Positions 10,160 to 20,777 of a DNA stretch of 64,000 nucleotides are shown piece after piece. Below the pieces are notes generated by a model that did no database searches, was not told where the DNA came from, and saw nothing but the letters and a program-made list of their open reading frames with translations. This DNA is from Eutreptiella sp. 'Long Island Sound 2002' (taxonomy: Eukaryota; Euglenozoa; Euglenophyceae; Eutreptiales; Eutreptiaceae): positions 146,828,961 to 146,892,960 of the forward strand of contig OZ038382.1 in assembly GCA_964036045.1 (NCBI GenBank), given 5' to 3'. Within the stretch, counting starts at the first letter, position 1; the number at the start of each line of letters is the position of its first letter. The position numbers and the translations under genes were made by a program.

Positions 10160-10345
10160 TTTCTGAGGTGGTGTACCCCCCCCCCCCCCCTGTGGAGTAA
10201 TATTCCATTGAGGTGGTGTACCTCCCCCTCTAGATAAATATTCCACTGAAGTGGTGTACCCCCCCCCCCTGTGGATAAATATTCCACTGAGGTGGTGTAC
10301 ACCCCCCCTCTGGATAGATATTCCACTGAGGTGGTGCACCCCCCT
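10160..10345. repeat. tandem repeat, ~50-bp unit with homopolymeric C tract
   Basis: About four copies of a unit reading roughly 'ATTCCACTGAGGTGGTGTACC' in pieces, followed by a C run of varying length and 'TGTGGATAAAT'. The variable C run makes unit length uneven. Positions 9871-10159 just before hold no recognised feature apart from short homopolymers. Confidence 0.8.
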
Positions 10346-10607
10346 GCTATGCGTCAATTCCTATGGGGGTCTAGACCCCCAAAATAATTGACGCGACCTT
10401 ATGTGTCAATTCCTAGGGGGGTCCAGACCCCCAAAATAATTGACACCACCCTATGCGCCAATTCCTACGGGGGTCTAGACCCCCAAAATAATTGACGCGA
10501 CCCTCTGCGCCAATTTCTATGGGGGTCTAGACCCCCAAAATAATTGACGCGACCCTATGCGTCGATTCCTACGGGGGTCTAGACCCCAAAAATAATTGAT
10601 GCGACCC
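10346..10607. repeat. tandem repeat of ~52-bp palindromic units (five copies)
   Basis: Each unit is an imperfect palindrome. Outer arms are GCGTCAATT ... AATTGACGC and the centre is the perfect 16-bp palindrome GGGGGTCTAGACCCCC. As RNA or single-stranded DNA each would fold into a hairpin. Arms vary slightly between copies (GTCAATT/GCCAATT), yet the central palindrome is kept in at least four of the five. Confidence 0.85.
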
Positions 10608-13600
10608 TAGGGGTAAAATAATTCACGGAGGGGGGTAAATAATTCACGGAGGGGTGAAATAATTCACGGAGGGGGGTAAACAATTCACGGAGGGGGGTAA
10701 ATAATTCACGGAGGGGGGTAAACAATTCACGGAGGGGTGAAATAATTCACGGAGGGGGGTAAATAATTCACGGAGGGGTGAAATAATTCACGGAGGGGGG
10801 TAAACAATTCACGGAGGGGTAAAATAATTCACGGAGGGGGGTAAACAATTCACGGAGGGGTAAAATAATTCACGGAGGGGGGTAAATAATTCACGGAGGG
10901 GTGAAATAATTCACGGAGGGGGGAAAATAATTCACGGAGGGGTGAAATGATTCACGGAGGGGGGTAAACAATTCACGGAGGGGTCAAATAATTCACGGAG
11001 GGGGGTAAATAATTCACGGAGGGGTGAAATAATTCACGGAGGGGGGTAAATAATTCACGGAGGGGTAAAATAATTCACGGAGGGGGGTAAACAATTCACG
11101 GAGGGGTAAAATAATTCACGGAGGGGGGTAAACAATTCACGGAGAGGTGAAATAATTCACGGAGGGGGGTAAAGAATTCACGGAGGGGTCAAATAATTCA
11201 CGGAGGGGGGTAAACAATTCACGGAGGGGTAAAATAATTCACGGAGGGGGGTAAACAATTCACGGAGGGGTAAAATAATTCACGTAGGGGGGTAAATAAT
11301 TCACGGAGGGGTAAAATAATTCACGGAGGGGGGTAAACAATTCACGGAGGGGTCAAATAATTCACGGAGGGGGGTAAATAATTCACGGAGGGGTAAAATA
11401 ATACACGGAGGGGGGTAAACAATTCACGGAGGGGTCAAATAATTCACGGAGGGGGGTAAATAATTCACGGAGGGGTAAAATAATTCACGGAGGGGGGTAA
11501 ATAATTCACGGAGGGGTAAAATAATTCACGGAGGGGGGTAAATAATTCACGGAGGGGTAAAATAATTCGCGGAGGGGGGTAAATAATTCACGGAGGGGTG
11601 AAATAATTCACGGAGGGGGGTAAATAATTCACGGAGGGGTAAAATAATTCACGGAGGGGTAAAATAATTCACGGAGGGGTAAAATAATTCACGGAGGGGG
11701 GTAAATAATTCACGGACGGGGGTAAACAAGTCACGGAGGGGTCAAATAATTCACGGAGGGGGGTAAACAATTCACGGAGGGGTAAAATAATTCACGGAGG
11801 GGGGTAAATAATTCACGGAGGGGTAAAATAATTCACGGAGGGGGGTAAACAATTCACGGAGGGGTGAAATAATTCACGGAGGGGGGTAAACAATTCACAG
11901 AGGGGTCAAATAATTCACGGAGGGGGGTAAATAATTCACGGAGGGGTGAAATAGTTCACGGAGGGGGGTAAACAATTCACGGAGGGGTGAAATAATTCAC
12001 GGAGGGGGGTAAATAATTCACGGAGGGGTAAAATAATTCACGGAGGGGGGTAAACAATTCACGGAGGGGTAAAATAATTCACGGAGGGGGGTAAACAATT
12101 CACGGAGGGGTAAAATAATTCACGGAGGGGGGTAAACAATTCACGGAGGGGTAAAATAATTCACGGAGGGGGGTAAATAATTCACGGAGGGGTGAAATAA
12201 TTCACGGAGGGGGGTAAACAATTCACGGAGGGGTAAAATAATTCACGGAGGGGGGTAAACAATTCACGGAGGGGTAAAATAATTCACGGAGGGGGGTAAA
12301 TAATTCACGGAGGGGTAAAAAAATTCACGGAGGGGGGTAAATAATTCACGGAGGGGTAAAATAATTCACGGAGGGGGGTAAATAATTCACGGAGGGGTAA
12401 AATAATTCACGGAGGGGGGTAAATAATTCACGGAGGGGTAAAATAATTCACGGAGGGGGGTAAACAATTCACGGAGGGGTGAAATAATTCACGGAGGGGG
12501 GTAAATAATTCACGGAGAGGTGAAATAATTCACGGAGGGGGGTAAATAATTCACGGAGGGGTAAAATAATTCACGGAGGGGGGTAAACAATTCACGGAGG
12601 GGTAAAATAATTCACGGAGGGGGGTAAATAATTCACGGAGGGGTGAAATAATTCACGGAGGGGGGTAAACAATTCACGGAGGGGTAAAATAATTCACGGA
12701 GGGGGGTAAACAATTCACGGAGGGGTAAAATAGATCACGGAGGGGGGTAAACAATTCACGGAGGGGTCAAATAATTCACGGAGGGGGGTGAACAATTCAC
12801 GGAGAGGTGAAATAATTCACGGAGGGGGGTAAACAATTCACGGAGGGGTCAAATAATTCACGGAGGGGGGTGAACAATTCACGGAGGGGTAAAATAATTC
12901 ACGGAGGGGGGTAAACAATTCACGGAGGGGTCAAATAATTCACGGAGGGGGGTAAACAATTCACGGAGGGGTAAAATAATTCACGGAGGGGGGTAAACAA
13001 TTCACGGAGGGGTGAAATAATTCACGGAGGGGGGTAAACAATTCACGGAGGGGTAAAATAATTCACGGAGGGGTGAAATAATTCACGGAGGGGGGTAAAT
13101 AATTCACGGAGGGGTGAAATAATTCACGGAGGGGGGTAAATAATTCACGGAGGGGTCAAATAATTCACGGAGGGGTCAAATAATTCACGGAGGGGGGTAA
13201 ATAATTCACGGAGGGGTAAAATAATTCACGGAGGGGGGTAAACAATTCACAGAGAGGTGAAATAATTCACGGAGGGGGGTAAACAATTCACGGAGGGGTG
13301 AAATAATTCACGGAGGGGGGTAAATAATTCACGGAGGGGTGAAATAATTCACGGAGGGGGGTAAATAATTCACGGAGGGGTCAAATAATTCACGGAGGGG
13401 GGTAAATAATTCACGGAGGGGTAAAATAATACACGGAGGGGGGTAAACAATTCACGGAGGGGTGAAATAATTCACGGAGGGGGGTAAATAATTCACGGAG
13501 AGGTGAAATAATTCACGGAGGGGGGTAAATAATTCACGGAGGGGTAAAATAATTCACGGAGGGGGGTAAACAATTCACGGAGGGGTAAAATAATTCACGG

Positions 13601-16600
13601 AGGGGGGTAAATAATTCACGGAGGGGTGAAATAATTCACGGAGGGGGGTAAACAATTCACGGAGGGGTAAAATAATTCACGGAGGGGGGTAAACAATTCA
13701 CGGAGGGGTGAAATAATTCACGGAGGGGGGTAAACAATTCACGGAGGGGTGAAATAATTCACGGAGGGGGGTAAACAATTCACGGAGGGGTAAAATAATT
13801 CACGGAGGGGGGTAAACAATTCACGGAGGGGTGAAATAATTCACGGAGGGGGGTAAATAATTCACGGAGGGGTGAAATAATTCACGGAGGGGGGTAAATA
13901 ATTCACGGAGGGGTGAAATAATTCACGGAGCGGGGTAAACAATTCACGGAGGGGTAAAATAATTCACGGAGGGGGGTAAACAATTCACGGAGGGGTAAAA
14001 TAATTCACGGAGGGGGGTAAATAATTCACGGAGGGGGGTAAATAATTCACGGAGGGGGGTAAATAATTCACGGAGGGGGGTAAATAATTCACGGAGGGGT
14101 AAAATAATTCACGGAGGGGGGTAAATAATTCACGGAGGGGTAAAATAATTCGCGGAGGGGGGTAAATAATTCACGGAGGGGTGAAATAATTCACGGAGGG
14201 GGGTAAATAATTCACGGAGGGGTAAAATAATTCACGGAGGGGTAAAATAATTCACGGAGGGGTCAAATAATTCACGGAGGGGGGTAAATAATTCACGGAC
14301 GGGGGTAAACAAGTCACGGAGGGGTCAAATAATTCACGGAGGGGGGTAAACAATTCACGGAGGGGTAAAATAATTCACGGAGGGGGGTAAATAATTCACG
14401 GAGGGGTAAAATAATTCACGGAGGGGGGTAAACAATTCACGGAGGGGTGAAATAATTCACGGAGGGGGGTAAACAATTCACAGAGGGGTCAAATAATTCA
14501 CGGAGGGGGGTAAATAATTCACGGAGGGGTGAAATAGTTCACGGAGGGGGGTAAACAATTCACGGAGGGGTGAAATAATTCACGGAGGGGGGTAAATAAT
14601 TCACGGAGGGGTAAAATAATTCACGGAGGGGGGTAAACAATTCACGGAGGGGTAAAATAATTCACGGAGGGGGGTAAACAATTCACGGAGGGGTAAAATA
14701 ATTCACGGAGGGGGGTAAACAATTCACGGAGGGGTAAAATAATTCACGGAGGGGGGTAAATAATTCACGGAGGGGTGAAATAATTCACGGAGGGGGGTAA
14801 ACAATTCACGGAGGGGTAAAATAATTCACGGAGGGGGGTAAACAATTCACGGAGGGGTAAAATAATTCACGGAGGGGGGTAAATAATTCACGGAGGGGTA
14901 AAATAATTCACGGAGGGGGGTAAATAATTCACGGAGGGGTAAAATAATTCACGGAGGGGGGTAAATAATTCACGGAGGGGTAAAATAATTCACGGAGGGG
15001 GGTAAATAATTCACGGAGGGGTAAAATAATTCACGGAGGGGGGTAAACAATTCACGGAGGGGTGAAATAATTCACGGAGGGGGGTAAATAATTCACGGAG
15101 AGGTGAAATAATTCACGGAGGGGGGTAAATAATTCACGGAGGGGTAAAATAATTCACGGAGGGGGGTAAACAATTCACGGAGGGGTAAAATAATTCACGG
15201 AGGGGGGTAAATAATTCACGGAGGGGTGAAATAATTCACGGAGGGGGGTAAACAATTCACGGAGGGGTAAAATAATTCACGGAGGGGGGTAAACAATTCA
15301 CGGAGGGGTAAAATAGATCACGGAGGGGGGTAAACAATTCACGGAGGGGTCAAATAATTCACGGAGGGGGGTGAACAATTCACGGAGAGGTGAAATAATT
15401 CACGGAGGGGGGTAAACAATTCACGGAGGGGTCAAATAATTCACGGAGGGGGGTGAACAATTCACGGAGGGGTGAAATAATTCACGGAGGGGGGTAAACA
15501 ATTCACGGAGGGGTCAAATAATTCACGGAGGGGGGTAAACAATTCACGGAGGGGTCAAATAATTCACGGAGGGGGGTAAATAATTCACGGAGGGGTAAAA
15601 TAATTCACGGAGGGGGGTAAACAATTCACGGAGGGGTAAAATAATTCACGGAGGGGGGTAAACAATTCACGGAGGGGTGAAATAATTCACGGAGGGGGGT
15701 AAACAATTCACGGAGGGGTGAAATAATTCACGGAGGGGGGTAAATAATTCACGGAGGGGTGAAATAATTCACGGAGGGGGGTAAATAATTCACGGAGGGG
15801 TCAAATAATTCACGGAGGGGGGTAAATAATTCACGGAGGGGTAAAATAATTCACGGAGGGGGGTAAACAATTCACAGAGAGGTGAAATAATTCACGGAGG
15901 GGGGTAAACAATTCACGGAGGGGTGAAATAATTCACGGAGGGGGGTAAATAATTCACGGAGGGGTGAAATAATTCACGGAGGGGGGTAAACAATTCACGG
16001 AGGGGTCAAATAATTCACGGAGGGGGGTAAACAATTCACGGAGCGGTAAAATAATTCACGGAGGGGGGTAAATAATTCACGGAGGGGTGAAATAATTCAC
16101 GGAGGGGGGTAAATAATTCACGGAGGGGTAAAATAATTCACGGAGGGGGGTAAACAATTCACGGAGGGGTAAAATAATTCACGGAGGGGGGTAAATAATT
16201 CACGGAGGGGTGAAATAATTCACGGAGGGGGGTAAACAATTCACGGAGGGGTAAAATAATTCACGGAGGGGGGTAAACAATTCACGGAGGGGTGAAATAA
16301 TTCACGGAGGGGGGTAAACAATTCACGGAGGGGTGAAATAATTCACGGAGGGGGGTAAACAATTCACGGAGGGGTAAAATAATTCACGGAGGGGGGTAAA
16401 CAATTCACGGAGGGGTGAAATAATTCACGGAGGGGGGTAAATAATTCACGGAGGGGTGAAATAATTCACGGAGGGGGGTAAATAATTCACGGAGGGGTGA
16501 AATAATTCACGGAGCGGGGTAAACAATTCACGGAGGGGTAAAATAATTCACGGAGGGGGGTAAACAATTCACGGAGGGGTAAAATAATTCACGGAGGGGG

Positions 16601-16925
16601 GTAAACAATTCACGGAGGGGTAAAATAATTCACGGAGGGGGGTAAATAATTCACGGAGGGGTGAAATAATTCACGGAGGGGGGTAAATAATTCACGGAGG
16701 GGTGAAATAATTCACGGAGCGGGGTAAACAATTCACGGAGGGGTAAAATAATTCACGGAGGGGGGTAAACAATTCACGGAGGGGTGAAATAATTCACGGA
16801 GGGGGGTAAATAATTCACGGAGGGGTGAAATAATTCACGGAGGGGGGTAAATAATTCACGGAGGGGTCAAATAATGCACGGAGGGGTCAAATAATTCACG
16901 GAGGGGGGTAAACAATTCACAGAGG
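10608..16925. repeat. satellite array, 41-bp dimeric unit, ~150 copies
   Basis: The unit is a 19-bp half (TAAACAATTCACGGAGGGG) plus a 22-bp half ending in six Gs, both built on the core AATTCACGGAGGGG. Variation is mostly TAAACA/TAAATA and TAAAAT/TGAAAT/TCAAAT. Rare variants recur at a fixed 2,583-bp distance (63 x 41): 'CGCGG' at 11568/14151, 'GGACGGGGG' at 11711/14294, 'CACAG' at 11896/14479, 'ATAGTTC' at 11951/14534 and 'GATCACGG' at 12733/15316. The array therefore contains a recent large tandem duplication. It has no coding potential. A centromeric or heterochromatic role is possible but unsupported. Confidence 0.97.
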
Positions 16926-16974
16926 GGTCCACCGGAACCAACTAAGGAACGGAGTAACATACCTCCTATTTTTT

Positions 16975-17030
16975 TTTGGCGGGGTTCGGACCTTGGTAAG
17001 CTGGCAAGCGGGACAGCACTCTACTATAAA
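16975..17030 (-). other. weak tRNA-like element with short A tail
   Basis: On the minus strand a possible A box (TATAGTAGAGTGCTG, 17014-17028) is followed by a B-box-like GGTCCGAACCCC (16981-16992), then GCC and a run of nine As. The anticodon arm does not pair. This is compatible with a tRNA-derived retroposed element but could be chance. Confidence 0.25.
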
Positions 17031-17175
17031 AGAAAACCTGAAAAAGAAAAACAGGCATACCCTCCCTAACCTCACCACACAAGAAGGGAAATGACAGGGT
17101 GGGAGGGAGGGAGGGAGGGGAGGGAGGGAGGGAGGGAGGGAGGGAGGGAGGCTCTCTTGGGCGGCCGTAGGGGCT

Positions 17176-17645
17176 GTGTTGTGCTGTGTTGTGCTGTAAT
17201 ATGCTGTGCTATGCTGTATGTTGTGCTGTGCTGTGGTGTGCTGTGATGTGCTGTGATGTGCTGTGCTGTGCCGTGCTGTGTTGTGCCGTACTCGAAACCC
17301 ACTACCCCCCCTCTCCACAGTTCCGGCCCAACCCGATGAACCCCCACCCACCCACCCCACCAGCAAAACCGACCCGATTAGCTCAGGTGAGGTTGCTTGG
17401 GTCAGACATCAGGATTCTGTTCCCACTTGTCTTCAGTCACATATGAGCCCCCCGATCGGTTTGAGTCAGAGAGATGGGGTGGGGTGGGGTGGGGTGGGGT
17501 GGGGGGCTGGGGGGGGGGGGGGGACGTACCATCATTGAAGGGGTTGCAAGCACTGGTTGGGTTTCAGACGCTAGGGTCGAGACCACAACCCACTTCTACA
17601 CCTCAAGGGTGTGGTGACAATGGACAAGTTTGATATTGGGGGGAG
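17176..17645. repeat. G-rich repeat, copy 1 of 2 around the 18S fragment
   Basis: A CTGTG-rich tract, a unique ~190-bp core ('TCCGGCCCAACCCGATG' near 17320), a (GGGGT)n tract and a tail ending in 'GATATTGGGGG'. The same series occurs at 19878-20310, offset 2,676 bp in the core and differing mainly in tract lengths. The G tracts could form G-quadruplexes. Confidence 0.9.
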
Positions 17646-18245
17646 TGTAGTGCAGTGTGGTGCGGTACAGTGCAGGGGCTATTCCTAACTAAAGCACCAG
17701 GGCAAATCACAGAAAATTGTATTGTCTGCAACATCCCTAACCTGTTAAAGTCCTTAAAAATGTGTGGAAGCCGAAGCCACGAGGGGTTGGTCCATGTGGA
17801 CCGCCCAGGCGGGGAGGGTGGAGAGGAACTTACAGGTTTTTATTTTTACATCCCACCCTGCTCTCTCTGACCCCTTGGGTGCCCGGGCGTCCTCTCCTCC
17901 CCCCCCCTGTAGGGCAGTGAAGGCAAGCCTGCCTGCCCAGGCACCCCGCCATCAGACAGCACCGTTTAACAGGCAAGAAAGTGTTCTCCAAAAATGAAAA
18001 AAAAATTTCCGAAAGCGGTGCTGTCAGTGGCCCCCTTGTGTTTAACTGACTTTTGTTTGTGCTGGTTGTTTAACAGAGGGTCGGGGAAGGGGTCGAGAGC
18101 AGAGGGGAGGGGTTTAAGGGGTATAGCTGCCCAGCCGATGAGTCCCCCCTTGCAGGGGGACCCAGAGCAAACATACAGACACCCACGCATGCCCACACAT
18201 ACACAAATACACACGCATTAAAAACAACATTGGAGACTAGACGAG

Positions 18246-18335
18246 CAGGGGGGTAAATAATTCACAGAGGGGTCAAATAATTCACGGAGGGGTCAAAAAA
18301 TTCACGGAGGGGTCAAATAATTCACGGAGGGGAGA
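18246..18335. repeat. detached satellite monomers
   Basis: Four monomers of the AATTCACGGAGGGG satellite, separated from the main array by 1.3 kb. One has 'CACAG' as at the main array's right edge, so the two may once have been contiguous. Confidence 0.95.
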
Positions 18336-18464
18336 CGCCCACGCGTAGCCCTTGCGGCCGCTGTGGGGGTGTCCCAGTGCCGTGGGTGGCTAGGGGGGGG
18401 GGGGTCGGTCCTAACCCCTTCCTATCTCTTAGCAGCAGCAGGCAAGTAAGCAGGCAGTACCGGG

Positions 18465-18605
18465 GGTCATAACCCCGGGGTAACAGTAGCCGGGACTCAA
18501 CGTGAGTCCTCTTAACCATCAACAACCCCAAATTCCGCCGGGGCTTAACTCCCGAACGAAACGGTATTTGGGGCCCCCGTGGGCCTTATAAGCCCGCGGA
18601 GTGTG
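18465..18605 (-). other. weak 5S rRNA-like segment within a hairpin-rich tract
   Basis: Read on the minus strand, 'CGTTCGGGAGTTAAGCC' (near 18543-18560) resembles the conserved 5S rRNA block ending in AGUUAAGC, and a later 'GATGG ... GACTC' roughly fits the internal control region. Similarity elsewhere is poor. The tract also holds strong hairpins: GGACTCACGTTGAGTCC, CCGGGGTTATGACCCCGG and the 10-bp arms TGCTGAGGCG/CGCCTCAGCA near 18602-18671. It may be a 5S pseudogene, a 5S-derived SINE, or only a structured spacer. Positions 18336-18464 show nothing else. Confidence 0.25.
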
Positions 18606-18929
18606 CTGAGGCGTGGCTACCAGCACTTAAAGTCTGGCCTGCCATACCCATTGCTGGGCTCGCCTCAGCACGGCCGGTCGGGTCCGGCTCTGGGGGGTGC
18701 GCACGAAACTAGCCCCGGGAGAAGGGCCTTTTACCCGGTTAAGCATTAATTACAGCAGTAAGCACTATTTATTACGTTAGATGTTTACTAAGCGCATGCT
18801 TTTACCCCGCAGACATGCCCCTTCCAGTGGTGCGCTCACCTTTGGGGCTGCCGTTGGGGGGTCCGGGGCTTTTACCCGGACCTCCGGCCCTCCCTGGCTG
18901 TTGGCCGGAGGCGTACATTATACAATACT

Positions 18930-19794
18930 GTGGTTCTTTCAGTAACGTACCTACATTACTTGATACATACACATCTGGGGCCTGGGGGGGATGGCGCCCC
19001 CCCTTGGTTCCAAACAAATTCGTCTGCTGCCACCCGGCCTGACGGCCGGGAGACAGCCCCAGCAGAGCGGCCGGACGCCCTGCAGCCCCATGCCCAGGGG
19101 TTGACTACGAGCTTTTCAACAGCAGCAACATTTGTATACGCTCTTGGAGCTGGAATTACCGCAGCTGCTGGCACCAGACTTGCCCTCCAGTTGATACTCA
19201 TTGCTGCGTTTGGATAGCATTCATTGCGGAGTCCCACCCACCACACAGGGTGAGCAGGGCTGCTATGGCTCGTCGCTGTCTCGCCAGACCAGTGTCGGCA
19301 GTGGACAATTTGCGCGCCTGCTGCTCGCCTTGGCAATGGTAGCCGTTTCTTAGGCTCCCTCTCCGGAATCAAACCCTGATTTCCCGTTACCCGTGATAGC
19401 CATGGTGGTCCACTACACCACCAACCAGAGCTGATAGGTCAGAGACTCACACTGTGGAGCATTCATGGTAGAACCATCTTTGCCATCACAGAAAACGGCC
19501 TGAATCACCCTTGCACGCTGCCCTGTACGGGCGCAGGTCTTGATATCGGCCAACTGCCAGTGACCCTGAACGGGCCACAGCTCTGAGCTTCCATGTATTA
19601 GCCACCCAGTTGAGGTGAATATCCGGACCGATGTCACAGGGGACCACGAGGGCCCCAAGCAACCAGTGCACAGTCATCAGATTGTCGCCGGTGTAATGAG
19701 CCATTCACAGATTCACTCTCAATCCCATGTATTCTGACACTTGCATGGCTTAGTCCTTGAGAGAAGCATATGACAACTGGCAGGATCAACCAGA
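18930..19794 (-). rRNA. 18S (SSU) rRNA, 5' portion only, divergent
   Basis: The minus strand begins with the universal SSU start TCTGGTTGATCCTGCC (19794-19779). It continues with 'AAGCCATGCAAG', 'GAATGGCTCATTAC', 'GGGTAACGGG', 'GATTCCGGAGAGGGAGCC', 'AAACGGCTACCA' and 'GTGCCAGCAGCTGCGGTAAT', then 'AAAAGCTCGTAGT' at the start of the V4 region. After V4 (about 18930) the conserved 'GAGGTGAAATTC' region and everything 3' of it are absent, so the gene is truncated to roughly its first half. No 5.8S or 28S is visible. The divergent stretches resemble Euglenozoa. It is either a broken rDNA unit or an rDNA fragment moved into repeats. Positions 18606-18930 beyond it are hairpin-rich and unassigned. 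Confidence 0.93.
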
Positions 19795-19877
19795 ATCACT
19801 CGACTGCATCATGCCCAGGAGCGACCATCGAACCCCATGCAGGGGTGTCAATGGCCTCTCCGCGGTGGCTTGCCGTG

Positions 19878-20310
19878 AGCTGTGTTGTGCTGTAATAAAC
19901 TGTGCTATGTTGTATGTTGTGTTGTGCTGTGGTGTGCTGTGATGTGCTGTGATGTGCTGTGCTGTGCTCGAAACCCACTACCCCCCCTCTCCACAGTTCC
20001 GGCCCAACCCGATGAACCCCCACCCACCCACCCCACCAGCAAAACCGACCCGATTGGCTCAGGTGAGGTTGCTTGGGCCAGACATCAGGATTCTGTTCCC
20101 ACTTGTCTTCAGTCACATATGAGCCCCCCGATCGGTTTGAGTCAGAGAGATGGGGTGGGGTGGGGTGGGGTGGGGGGGGGGGGGGGCACGTACCATCATT
20201 GAAGGGGTTGCAAGCACTGGTTGGGTTTCAGACGCTAGGGTCGAGACCACAACCCACTTCTACACCTCAAGGGTGTGGTGACAATGGGACAAGTCTGATA
20301 TTGGGGGGGA
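19878..20310. repeat. G-rich repeat, copy 2 of 2 around the 18S fragment
   Basis: Same order of blocks as 17176-17645: CTGTG-rich tract, core at about 19960-20150, (GGGGT)n plus a 15-G run near 20172-20186, and the 'GATATTGGGGGG' tail. It begins about 80 bp upstream of the 18S 5' end, so it sits where rDNA spacer or promoter would be expected. Confidence 0.9.
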
Positions 20311-20777
20311 CACGGGGGGGGGGGGGGAAGTTTGACACGGGGGGGGGGGGGGTAGAAAGGGTGTTGGGGTGGGGGGGGGGGGGGGGTTGGGGGTGATGGT
20401 CCATAAAAGTCTGAAGTCTGAAGTCTGATAGCCCATTTGGTTACTATACCCATAGCTGGTGAGGCAGGCCCAAACAAAGATGCGAAACAAATAAAGCAAC
20501 CAGCGGCCGTGCCGCCAACCAAATAAAGAGACAACAAGACAGGCGCACCCAGCGGTCACGCCGTCAGAGTCACCCCCTGCAGGGGGCATCCGCTGGGCGT
20601 CCGCGGAACGCCGGTGCCGCTGTCCGCCATGGCGACCCTTCCGGTGGGCTCCACGGGAACCCCGTCGCTTGCGGGCCCCACGCGAGCCCCGACGCTTGGT
20701 CATAGGTGCGGAAAGCAAAAAAGGTTGCTACATGGAGGGGGCAAACTCTGCCGCCGCTGGCCCACTGGGGGGGGGGG
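20311..20777. other. poly-G tracts and 3' flank of the YR retrotransposon
   Basis: Runs of 13-16 G alternate with 'AAGTTTGACAC' and 'GTAGAAAGGGTG' up to 20395. Three copies of an 8-bp unit (AAGTCTGA-like) follow at 20406-20430. Positions 20440-20777 are GC-rich and probably the 3' UTR or terminal repeat of the minus-strand YR element. No gene is supported. Confidence 0.5.

Larger units (their letters stand above)
16926..18245. other. non-coding block interrupting the satellite
   Basis: The satellite stops at 16925 and four monomers reappear at 18246, so this 1.3-kb block lies inside the array. It holds a tRNA-like element (16975-17030), a (GGGA)n tract (about 17099-17152), a CTGTG-rich tract (17176-17288), a (GGGGT)n/G run (17473-17523) and otherwise anonymous sequence. 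No supported gene. Confidence 0.6.

Noticed and set aside
10608-16925. CRISPR-like array
   Set aside because: No unique spacers; both halves of the unit are repeated and the context is eukaryotic.
18470-18545. tRNA-Thr (anticodon CGT) on the minus strand
   Set aside because: A 5-bp anticodon-like stem and a T-arm-like stem exist, but T33 and the conserved TTCRA loop are missing and no acceptor stem forms.
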